A stretch of 64,000 nucleotides of DNA from Anaeramoeba flamelloides (lineage: Eukaryota > Metamonada > Anaeramoebidae). Under the pieces are notes generated by a model that did not search any database, was not told the DNA's origin, and worked only from the letters and a program-made list of their open reading frames with translations. Positions 45,626 through 56,900 of the stretch are shown one piece after another; the stretch's first letter is position 1; every line of letters starts with the position of its first letter. The DNA is taken from positions 749,001 through 813,000 of the forward strand of contig JANTQA010000070.1 of assembly GCA_027625915.1 (NCBI GenBank), given 5' to 3'. Position numbers and translations under genes: made by a program.

Positions 45626-46836
45626 AATAAGAAGGAATATCTTTTTCTCGTTTTTTTAAAAAATTTTAAAATATTCATAACTGTTGTGAATAAAAAGTGA
45701 AACACCAAAAAAAAAAAGTTTTAAATTTTTTTTTTTTTTCACAACAGTAACATTAATTTTAACACAATATTTACAAGGTTTGAATTCAATTTAATTGAAG
45801 AATATGAATCAAAATCAAAATTTACTTTTGTCTTTACAAAAAAAAAAAATGATAAGAATTGAATAAATCACCAATAATCACTGTTCTATAAGGAAAATAC
45901 ATAATATAACCTAAATTTAAGATTTTAACTTTTACCCACATAACCTTTGAAACAATTTGATTGGAAAGAGAAATAAAAATTTTGTTAAAAATATTTTTCC
46001 GCAAATAGTATTAAAACCTGAAAAAAAAATTATTTAATGGGTAAATGGACAGAATAAGAAATTTTCACATTTGGATAATTCATGGTAGTCATAAAACTCT
46101 GATTAGTAGAGTTTATTCATCTTCTAATCAAATGAGATATCAAATAATTTTGATGGAATTTTTGATTACAAAAAGGTAAAGGTTCTGAATCAATACAAAC
46201 TTAAAAAACAAAGAATGGAATGAACTGTAGTGAAGTGAAATACAATTAAATGAAGTTGTCCTTGTTTTTTCTCTTTTAGAAAACTATGGAGTGAAATAAA
46301 GGTGAATTTTAATCTTTATGGAATAGTAAAAATTGAAATTAGAATTGTTCTTTTAGGAAAATAAAACAAAAATTGTCAAATTGTTTGAATAAATTTCCTT
46401 TTGACAATTAATTTTTGTTTGTAAAGATAAAAAAAAAAAGTAAAATATTTTTTTTTTTTGTTTTTTTTTGTTTTTTTTGTTTTTTTTTTTTAATTTTATT
46501 TTTGAAAAATACCTTGGCGATAAGAACCTTGTTTTTGCTGATATTGATCTGATTCATAATTTTGGAAAGAATTACTTGTATTTCCAACAGTTATTGGAAG
46601 TTGTGAGGTTAAACTTTTGTTAGTTTGAGGTTGGTAACTACTCATATCCTGTGGCTGAAATCCTTTTTTTTTTTAATTTTATTTAATGTTTTTAGAAGAG
46701 GTTTTAAGTGTGAAAGAAAGATCGATCAAATTAATGAATACAACAGCTCGATTTTTAAGTGAGTGAAAATAAAGATTTAAATAAGAAAGAAACAAAGTTG
46801 TTGTTGGGAAGAAATACCAGTATTGTTATTTGTCAT
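42048..46836 (-). CDS. RRM protein with RGG/SYG repeats and Gln-rich tail, 3 exons
   Basis: Proposed join: exon 1 46836-46818, exon 2 46662-46513, exon 3 43054-42048, giving 391 residues. Both introns are phase 1 with GTATTT donors and AAAAG acceptors (155 bp and 3.46 kb). One RRM spans residues about 93-172, with RNP2 'LFISNI' (96-101) and RNP1 'KGFGFIKY' (135-142), so it should bind single-stranded RNA. Then come Arg-Gly repeats, about six 'GSSYGS'-type repeats, a second RG block, a Tyr/Ser/Asn-rich stretch, a Gln tract and a 'GTGGYKGGNM' end. The N-terminal 90 residues are Gln/Asn/Ser-rich. Such disordered tails favour condensate formation, which is inference here. A strong GTAAGT donor at 47433 on this strand may mark a 5' UTR exon. 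The first coding exon is only 19 bases, so the start is less certain than the rest. Confidence 0.82.
44249..45622. repeat. long A tracts in the RRM gene intron
   Basis: Runs of about 28-30 A occur near 44258-44287 and 45594-45622 on the plus strand, with other runs above 15. A small hairpin pairing 'ctgttgtgaa' with 'ttcacaacag' sits at 45679-45749. The rest of the 3.46-kb intron shows no recognisable feature. Confidence 0.5.
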
Positions 46837-49800
46837 CGAATAATAAAAAAAATTAACTAGTTAAAAAATTAAAAAAATGATAATTTTGAAAGGCTGTAGA
46901 GTTTCTGAGGGTTTGTTATTTGGTTCAATATAAAAATGTCTTTTGATGTTCTAGAGTTTTTTTTTTATTGGAAAAAATTGATACGGTTCAAAACACAAGT
47001 AAAACGTTAAAATTCTTTTTAATTTTCTTATTTTTATTTTGTTATTAAAATGATTCATTATCTTTAAAAAGTAGTAACACAGAAATACTTATTTTTTAAA
47101 GGGGAATTGATTTATGAAATCTTACCCCTCATAGTGTGATAAAAAGTCTGAGAAAGTTTTTTTTTTTCTTACCAAAAAATCAAAAACAATCAACAAGAAT
47201 AGGTTGAAAAAACATAACACACAACAAATGTGGTTTTTTCACCACAGATCAAATTAAACCAAAGTTATCAAATTAAACTCTTCTATTTTATGAATTAAGG
47301 ATAATTACACAAAATTTTTACTCAATTATTTTTTGCTTTACTTGGTCACCAGATTTTTGAAATTAAAGTTTTCTTTGTAAACAACAGAGAACCTTTGTAC
47401 ACACAAAATACCCTTTAATTACAATATACTTACTGACGGCTAAGGCTAAGAAATAAAAAAAAAAATTGTTGGAAGTATTTCTAATTGTAAGCTTTAAGGA
47501 CCAACTTTGCAATTGAACATTTAAATATCAAGTTTTTAAAAGAGTGTCTGGCTGTTTTTAAAAATCAATAATATTTATTCAGAGAGATCTAGAAGGAAAA
47601 AATGACCTTTTTTGATACAAAATTTGTCTGTGCTTGTAAAAAAAAAATGAAAAAGAAGATCAGTAAAAAACAGCTTTTTGAGAGAATTTTCCTTAATCAC
47701 AATTTTAAAAAACTTAAACATTGCTTATAATTTACAATTTTTTCGTTTTGGTCTGTTGGTTAAGTTGATAGGGTTCTAACAATTGTTTTTATACATCAAA
47801 ATGGAGAAAAATGAAATTTTTAGGAATTTTTTATTGGAATTTTTATGGTTGGTTAAAATATGATAAAAGCTTGTGAAAGTCCGAGTATTGAATGGAATTC
47901 ATCAAATAACCATTTTCTAAAATAATTTCATTTTTTATTAACTTTGATTTTTTTTTAAAATAACAAAAACTTTTTCTTGTTTTTCCTATTTTTATTTTCA
48001 GTAGATCCTTTCATAAAATTTTTTCAAACCCCTTCCAACAACACCTCAGTCCAATTTATCTTCAAACAAATAATTGTGTTTTTCAAGAAATAATCAAAAC
48101 AAAACAAAATTGTCAAAACAACAATAATAAACCAAAATTTCAGGGTGTTATGTTAAGAGGGGTTGTATACAAAAAATCAAAGTGAGTAAATACTATCCTT
48201 ATAGGAGATCTTTGGGGACTTCAATCCAAGAAAAAACAGAAAGAATATAACAAACCAAAAAAAAAAAAAAAAAAAGAGAGAAAATCACAATTTTTTTCGA
48301 AGGATTTTTTTTATTTGTGAAGAAAAAGGAGCACTCAAGCATTCAATGGCTAAAACTCTTAGATGTGTTATCTTCGAAAGATAGAGTTGTTTATGAGAAT
48401 GTGTAAGAAATCATTGTAATTTTTTTTTGCATGAAAATCATGATTATTATTCATTTTCATTACAGGATTTCTTAAGAAGGGTGTTCATGTTTATACATCT
48501 CAAAATTTTTTGTTAATCTTTAAGGGAAAATACCCACAAAAGTTTTTTTTGTTCCAAATTTTGGAATATTTCAATTTATATTCTTTTAAAATTTAAATGA
48601 GATAGGTTCAAAACATGTTTTGACAAATATTAAATTGCAAACATGGTTCTATATAAATTTAAAGTTGTCTAAGTACTCTGACTAATTGTAAATAGAAAAA
48701 GATCTGAAAACGAGTGAGATAAAAAACCAAACTTTGATAATACACCCTTCTGGTTTTAATATTTAAATAGAACAGAATTTTTGATAATTAAATTTTTTTC
48801 AATTATTCCTTTCATTTAGAAAACTTTTGTGTCCCCTTTATTTATAAATATATCAATATGATTTAATATATGGATCAAAAAAATGTCGAGATATCGTAAA
48901 TAAAAATATTTTTCTTGAAACCCAATTTTTACAGTTATATACAAAGTATATACAAGAAACAAGGCTATTAATAGAGATCATAAATTAACTTGGCCACGGT
49001 CACAATTCATTGATTGTTTTAAAAATAAGTCAGGTTTGCACAAAAAAAGTTTACCAATAATACAACCTATAACCTTACAACAATTTTCAAGTAAGAAAAC
49101 AATAGTGTCTCATTATTAAATGGTTTTTTTCTTATTAATTGTAATTTTCGATTTGTGATCCACTTATGAAAAAAAAATTTCTTAATTCTTCATGTTTTTT
49201 TGTTATATTGTTATATTTATAATTAACAGTGAGGGTTTTATTCTAGTGGTAAGAGAGAGGAAACTTGAATATATGTGGTTAAGTTGTAAATGTAAATAAA
49301 ATTCCATTTACAAAACTATTATAGAACTTGGGGTTTGTTTGAATTTCCAAACAATATTTATGAGTACCTTTCTATGTTTTGAATCTAAATCATTTCATTC
49401 CCATTTTAAATATAATTGAATGTCACTAAATACATCAACTGCATTGTAAAGTTCTTGAACCTTGCAATCAGGTAATATAAGTATCACGATTAATGAAAAA
49501 TCACAATTTTACGAAAAAAAACATTTGAAAATTCAGAAATCATTTTTGTACAAGTATATGAGCTTTTTGTACTTAAGTTGCAGAAAAAAAACTTATTTGT
49601 TTTTAAATTAAAATTTTCTTTTCAATTATTAAAGAAGACGAACCTAATTGAAAATTTATAATTTCTTGATGGTTATTTCAATCTATGAAAAAAATAAAGA
49701 AAGAAAAATAACTTATTATTAATACACAAAGTATGAGAAATTAAATAAGTTATTTCATAATTTCACTTTTAAATGATTATTCATAAAATTTCAACAAAAT

Positions 49801-51249
49801 TCCAATCAAAATTTACCCACTTTTATTTTCCAAATTGTATTATTTTATTTAATTATTAATTAATCTAAAAAATAACTCTAAAGTTTTACAATTTTTTTGA
49901 TTTTTCCCTTTTTTTTTTTCACTCATTATTTTCCTTATACTTGAAAAAATCCAATTAAAATTAAATTACACATTGGTTTGGGTTTCAAACAAGAACAGGT
50001 ACTCTATACACTAAATGAATTGCTAAACCAAAAAAGAACAATTAAAAATTGAATAACTATATCACCCATTTTTTTATTAGTTGATTTAAAAATCAAAAGT
50101 GATCCAAACAGTTCTTATTTGTAAAATGTACGTTTAAATAACACTCCAAACAAAAAATAAAAAACAATAAAAAAAATAGCTGTTTTAATACGTATGATTT
50201 GAAAACAATCACTGTGGCTTTTTTTATTTTGCCTAAGAAGAGTGAAAAAAAAAAATAATATTGTAAGAAATGAGATAAGATCTTATTAATTGTACTATTT
50301 AGAACTCCTTGTATTCATATAAAAACGAGATTAACATCATTTTTTGAGTTTTTAAGATAATTCAAAACATAATTATTATAAAAGGTGATTGTTGAACAAA
50401 TCAAACAATGATAGTTACTTTTTATTTTTTTTAAACTTGAGAATTTTTGAGAATACATCAAGTAATAAACAAGAAACCAAATAAATACCAATCAAATAAT
50501 TATTTATTTTGTAATGATATAACCAGTATCAAATCTAAGGAAAAAAGTGTGAAAATAAATTATAGATACAAAACATTTTAATTTAAAAATAAAATGTAAT
50601 ACCCAGTGAAAATAAAGCACTAAAAAAGATTTCCAAAAAATCTTTATTCATTTGAAAATTTTTATGTCTTAAATTCCATCCAAAATTTATTTCAGAGATG
50701 ATATTGAATGCGCTGTGGTGAAAAATTTCTTCAAAGGTATGGTTCTTTGAGCGGAATGATCAAAAAAATTGAAGTCAACTTTTAAATTTGGTATTTTCTA
50801 TACAAAACTTGATTAAAATTCTTCATAGACAAAATAAAACCCATTTAACTCAAAAGTACCCCGCAAAAAATGAAGTATTCATTTTTTTAACAATTCATAA
50901 ACATACTATCGTTTCGAAATTAGAGAAAGTAAATTTTAAAATTAAAGCCGATATTCAGAAAACAAATGTCCGAACAAATTATGAATTTAAAAAAAAAAAA
51001 ATAAACTTTTCAGAAGAATTTTGTATCCCTTTCATTGAAACATCTTGTAAAAAATTTCTCAATTTCTTTTGTAAATTAAATTTGTTGATAATATGGTTTT
51101 TTAATAGTAAACTCATTGATTTAATAAGAAAATACAAATCCTCACTTTTCATAATGATAATTTTGAGTTGCAAAAAAAATTTTTTTCAAATTGATTTTTT
51201 TTAATTTTTTTTTCTTCTTTTCTTTTTAATTGTTTTTTTTTCAAAAAAT
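46837..51249. other. gene-free AT-rich stretch
   Basis: Upstream of the RRM gene. Apart from a possible 5' UTR exon donor at 47433 (minus strand, GTCA|GTAAGTAT) I see nothing to annotate. The 138-residue frame at 50788-51204 has no secure family match. Confidence 0.45.
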
Positions 51250-51669
51250 TGTTATCGAAAGAATTTAAATTACACTCTAATAACCTAACACTTAAATATA
51301 ACTTCAGAAATTTAAACACAAAATCATAGATTTTACGATTATTATTCAATAAAAATAAATCCAAATTATCACAGTTTAAAATTAATTCAATAAGATTTAT
51401 TTGTTTTAATTTGTTATGAAAAAATAATTTATTATTTTAACATGGAGAGAATACCCATAAAAATGATCATTTTTTCTATTATTTCCGATTTTTCATACTT
51501 TAAACCTTAATGATAATTTTTTTTTTACCATATAATAATCTCTATTTAAATAATTATTAAATATCCAGAATTTTAGTATTGTTGAACTTGAATGATACTT
51601 AAATATCTTTTGTTTTTAAATAAATAATTCCGATATTTCATTATTATGAAATATTTTTTAACGTTTCGT

Positions 51670-52245
51670 CAAGTGTTGAAGAGTTGTTTGTTTTTTATAA
51701 GATATAATTTTTAAATTTGTTCAATTTTCTAATTAATTCATAAAAATACAAAAAATCTAGATGAGTTTTTTATATTTTAGAAAATAATGGAACTTTAAAG
51801 AAAATTTCTTTTAATTTCTAATACTAAAAAAAAAAAAAACAATAAAAATTTGATAAAAATAAAAAGAATAGAGAAAAATAAAATATTTGACTCAATTCTT
51901 TTAAATTACGGAAAATATAAAAGTGTGTTTCTTATGATTTTCTTTTTTATCTGTAAAATGTTCTCTCTTGTCATTGTTTTTTTTTTTTTAATTTTAGAAA
52001 TCAAAAGAAAATTTTTGAAATTTTCTACAAATTTCAGAAAGTCTAACGAAAATGAAAGGTTATCCGTTTTACAGAATTCAAGAGAATTGAACAAAATCTC
52101 TTTAATTTTATTCCCATCTTTTGAATTATGGAAAACTTGGGGTCAATACTGTCAAGTGTCTACGTTTTCCTGAATTTAAAAAATTAGATACAATCAAAGA
52201 TATTACTCAATTATTTTAAATTTTAAGAAATCTAATGGCATTCTC
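51670..52245. repeat. module array, decayed
   Basis: Contains a diverged A hairpin (about 51968-52045) and two F hairpins (52067-52136 and 52163-52232) with 'gtctaacgaaaatg' and 'aaatctaatgg' junctions; the part before 51960 is too diverged to parse. It occupies the same place in the LINE-like repeat as the 12355-12550 array. Confidence 0.55.
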
Positions 52246-52509
52246 AAATCTCGAAATTCAACATTTCATTATATATGTACTTATACATTTCCTATTTTCA
52301 TTAAATTAAATCTTCTGAATAGAAGTTGATTTTCTTGTTTTTCTTTGATCGTATTTTTTTAATTTTTCATAATAATGAAGAGATATTTATTTTTTGATTT
52401 TTTTTGAGTTTAATGTAAGGACTTTTTATTTACAGAAATTATCATATTGTCAATTTTTAATTCTGTTTTGTAAATAAGAATTGGTTAATTTCAGTTTATT
52501 TTGCCTATT

Positions 52510-52718
52510 TCAGTACATTCGGTTCCACTTTTAAGACACAATCTTTGAAGGAAATTTAAAACACAGAAAAATTTCAAATTAAAGCACATTAATTTGAAAT
52601 TTCTTTTTTAAACAAATTTTTTTACTAGAATTTGATTTTTATGCTTTAATTTGAGATTTTTTTGATATATTAAATTTCGTTGAAAGTTTGTGTCTTAAAA
52701 GTGGAACTGACTGTAATA
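52510..52718. repeat. palindromic MITE-like element, copy 3 (filled site)
   Basis: Ends 'cagtacattcggttccactt' and 'aagtggaactgactgtaata'. It interrupts the LINE-like repeat at a point where the other copy (near 12829) reads straight through from 'tatttcggta' to 'atacatttattaatcc'. Same family as 2178-2374 and 3592-3793. Confidence 0.8.
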
Positions 52719-52879
52719 CACGAATTAATTCAAGAATTTAAATAATTTAAAGTTTTTTTTTTGATAATTATATATTTCTAAACCAATATATTAAGTTGAC
52801 TTCATTTAAAAGATTTAAATAATCATATTTTCAATTTTTTATTAAGAGAATTGTAAAGATATAATTTTTTACAGTGTAA

Positions 52880-53690
52880 TATGTCTCATATGATTTTTTA
52901 CAATTATAAACTATATGTAAAATTTTCTCTAAATATTCTTTCAATATTTACTTTTTTAAAAATTCTTTCGAAACAACTATTTTGATCTTTATTAGTTTTT
53001 TGTCCAAATTAAATAATATTTTTATAATTTGAATTTAATTTTTGATCTTTAGTAATTTTTAATTTCCTTTTAATAATTCGGATTGAGCCATCTACATACA
53101 TTTAACAATGATTTGTTAATGATATAATTTTTAATGAAAGAAAATGTGAAATAAGAGCAAATATAATTGGTGACAGAGGATATCATTGGGATATATCAAG
53201 CCCTCTTCATTAATAATACATTGATAAATATTTTTTTTAATAATTTTATAAATAAAAAATTTTTTAATTGTTTTTCTAATTATTTTAAAACTAATCGAAT
53301 CAAAAAATTTTGCTATATCAATCGGTATAATATCTGTTCCACCGTTTTCCTTTTCATAATGTGATTAGATATCATTATAAATATTTAAGAAGTTTAGACT
53401 GCAAAAAGAGTATCCAGATTTTATTCTAAAAACCAAATAGAAATTTATGAATAAATTCCCTATAATGATCAATTAGTTTACATAACATTTTTAAAAATAA
53501 TCTTGGTAAACTTTGATTAATTGAAATAGTTCTATAATTCAAAGCTACCTCTTCATTTCCTTTTTTATGGATAGATAAAATTGATCTTTTTTTAATATCT
53601 TCATTATTATTCTTATTAGGGTTAATCAACCAATTATTAAATATATTCTGAATTGTAATAAAGATATTTTTTATCATTTAGATTTTCAAT
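52880..53690 (-). mobile_element. decayed LINE (non-LTR) reverse-transcriptase fragment
   Basis: Read on the minus strand, pieces of a non-LTR reverse transcriptase appear in the right order. First comes 'SIHKKGNEEVALNYRTISI', equivalent to the LINE 'PIFKKGD..NYRPIS' block, then 'HKFLFGF', equivalent to 'HQFGFR'. Motif A follows as 'PIDIAKFFDSI' (expected D..AFD), then 'LYLLLFHIFF', equivalent to 'SPLLFNIFI', and a possible catalytic box 'MYVDG' in place of 'YADD'. Stops after 'FLFGF' and a frame change before motif A break it, and no endonuclease or 5' part is seen. It is an old, 5'-truncated copy immediately 3' of the Furry-like gene. Confidence 0.75.
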
Positions 53691-53940
53691 TGTTTCAAAA
53701 TTAAAAAAAGTTATTTCATATTGGGAAACATTGTTTATTTTATAAAGTTAAGTAACGAAAAATCAATGATTTTTGATAATCATTAATTCCTATTTAGAAA
53801 TTATATTTCTAAAAAAAAAAAAAAAATTAAAAATAAAGAAAAATAAAAATCAAAAAAAGTTATAGTAATCTAAAAAGAAAAAGAAAAAGAAAAAGAAAAA
53901 GAAGATGAAAATAAATAAAAATAAAATAAAAAACAAAAAA

Positions 53941-56900
53941 TTATTTAATTAAAAAAGTAAATAAATTTTTAAAAGCGTTTTTAAAAACTTGTTGGTTTTT
54001 ATATTTCATTTCTTGAATATCAGCTAATAAGAAAACGCTTATTTGTGAGTTATCAACCTTCTTTGTAGATTTTCTCAAATGCTTTATATTTGGTATACTG
54101 GTAACAAAGTTTGAGAAGTTCTTTGAATTAATATCATTAGCGAAGATGACTAATAGGGAGTAGCATTTGTTAGCAATTTTGCTTAGCTCTGCGTCTTTTG
54201 AGTAACCATAAAATTTACAGGTGTTTAGCATATTCAAGAATTCGGCGCTTGACCATATGAGTTCATAATTGGAGAGGAGCCAAATTAACATTTTGAACCA
54301 GATAGTTTTTAATTTAGGACTATCTGTTTGCGAGAATTTCAACAAATTGAGTAGGGAGTTGGTTCCGAATGAGAATTGGAGTTCGCCTGCAAATATTTTG
54401 CTGTATGCGTGGAAGAATTGTTTCAAGAATTGTGTTTCGTCTTTGAATGCAAATACCTTTTTAAAAGTGGCTATTGTTTGCTTGGTGATATTCAATTTGA
54501 GATTTAATAATCGAGCTAATAATTGGCTAACTTCCTTTTGCTCTTTAGGATCCATTGTTAAATGCTTGGAGGCCATGATCAAGAGAATAGACGAAACTAA
54601 GAAATTGTTTCCCGTTTTGAATTGATCGCTGAAGGACTCAATTAAATTGATTACTAATTCCAATGTAGGCTTGACCAAATTCTCTAAAGTGAATCCTTTG
54701 AAAATGGTTCTGATGATTTGGAGATCGATTGGCAAAGTGCTTCCTCCAAATTTAATGGGTGGCAATTCATCTACTTGTATTAAAGGTATTACCTTTGGTG
54801 ACGATGGTTTTATTCTTTTAATGATTTCCATTGGCTCTTCTTCTTCTTCTTTTTTCTTTCGTTTCCCTTTTTTCGTTTTTTTCTTTTTTTTCTTGCCCCT
54901 TTTCCTTGTTTTTTTTTTCTTTTTCTTTTCCTTTTCGGAATCGCTATCTTCTTCGCTATCTTCGTCTTTATCTTGATCTTCTTGCTCGGATTTTTCTTTT
55001 TCTTCCGATTTTTCATCTTCTTCCGATTTATCATCATCATCATCATCATCGTTATCTTTATCTTCATCATCTTCTTTGTCATCTTCTTCATCATCGTCGT
55101 CATCTTCATTTTGCTTTTTATTAATATTAATAATCTGTTCAGGCGTTAAATTAATTTCCTTATCCTTTCTTGCATCTTTCAGGATTGAATTGTCTTGTTT
55201 AGTAATTTGGTATTGCCAAACTTCCGTCATTGCGTTAGCAATTTGCTTTTTTTTGGATTTATTATTTTTAAAAATTAAATTCAAAAATTGAAGTCCCTTT
55301 TCGAAAATTTCGCTCTGGTTGATAAACAATAACGAGGAACTAAAATTAGCCAAAATGATCCATTCATCAAGACCCTTAAATGTATTTGACTTCAACTTGA
55401 TGATCTTTTCAATAATGTTGATTAGCACACCATAGATCTGGATATTTTGATCTAGACTAGTAATGGTGATTGTTGTCAAATTTTTGATTAAATCAGTGTT
55501 ATATTCCTGTTGAACGGTATAAAAGGCCTTAAAGGAATTAATAGCAATATTTTCATAGGATGTTTTAATTGCACAGTTTAAGGCAATTTGGCCCCATTGA
55601 TCAAATAAATCTTTGTTAAAGTTGATCAAGATTTTGGATATATTATTAACCCTATGTTCAAATGGATATTTGATTTTATCAAATTCATCTATTTCCATTT
55701 CCATTTCCATTTCCATGTCTGTTTCTGGGAGAGGGATGTTGAGATCAGTTTCAGGCAAGGGTAATGGGATGGATTCGGTGTCAATTTCTGGCATTGGGAT
55801 ATCTGGTAATGGTAGGGACTGTGGATCAAGATCGGGCAAATTATCGAGATCTGGTATTGAAATATCACTTTTATGGCTTTTCCCATTTTTTAATGGTAAA
55901 TTTGTGATTGCTTTGACTTTTTTAACCCTTTCAAAGGAATCGGTGCTTATAAATTTTAATTTTGGATTTTCCTTTAATACCAATTGCGTACATGGATCAA
56001 TATAGTTTCTATATAAAACCTGTGCTGACTCAAGGAATATTTCTTCGTTTGTTGAATATCTGACACCTAACGAATTGATTAAAAATGACAATAATTTTTC
56101 TTTTGTTTCTTTTAAGATTGCAACATTTAAATCATATACAATCAAGTGTTGAATTAAAATTGGCAAATGAGGAATGATTTCTTTATCATTTTCATAAACG
56201 ATTTCATCTAATACAAATAATGAGGCGTTGTGATATGGTTTGATTTCGTCGTTTTTAGTATTTATCCATTGGAGATATTCGTGCATATTCTTTGGTGACT
56301 CTGGGAATTGGGTCAAGTTATTAATTAAGAATTCAACAGTGAATTTTGGATTATTTCTTGAAAGAATTAAAAAGATTAATTTAATATGATCAAGTAAATC
56401 ATAGCTAATTTTTTTAGCAGCCGTCTTTTTTTTAAGATTTTTGTTGCTTTTTTTTTTTTTCTTTTTTTTTTCTTTTTTAGATTTTTTATCTGTTTTGTCT
56501 TTTTTCTCTGTTTTCTCTTTTTTATCTGATTTTGGTGATTTATCTTTTTTATCTGTCTTGTCTGTTTTATCTGTCTTGTCTGTCTTGTCTGTTTTGTCGG
56601 GCTTTGGTGATTTATTTTTTTTGTCTTTCTTTTTTTTCTTTTTGCTTTTCTTCTTCTTTTTTTTATCTTTCTTTTCTTCATCTTTTTTAGTTTCTTTTTC
56701 ATTTTCTTTCTCCTTTTTTTTGTTTTCCTCTTCTTTTTCTTTTTCTTTTTCTTCTTCTTCCTTTTCAGAATTAGAGTCTGATGATGATTTTTCTTTATCC
56801 TCTTCTGATGAAGATACTGCTGAAGGGAGTTCAACATCTAAGGGAATTTCTGCACTTGATTCAGAATCTGAATCTGATCCTGAGCTTGATGATGATTTTT

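Larger units (their letters stand above)
51250..52810 (-). mobile_element. probable LINE 3' region (copy 2)
   Basis: Matches 11140-12910 in blocks, as described there. Relative to that copy it lacks the 780-bp insertion, has a longer module array (51670-52245) and carries a palindromic element (52510-52718). The left edge is T-rich. It directly follows, on the minus strand, the reverse-transcriptase remnant at 52880-53690. Confidence 0.6.

Noticed and set aside
50788-51204. 138-residue plus-strand ORF with a 'FLTIHKHTIVSKLEKV' stretch recalling some retroelement proteins
   Set aside because: The match is too loose and there is no supporting motif. Not reported as an element.
53878-53903. AAGAAA repeat just past the Furry-like stop
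   Set aside because: Simple repeat without further structure.
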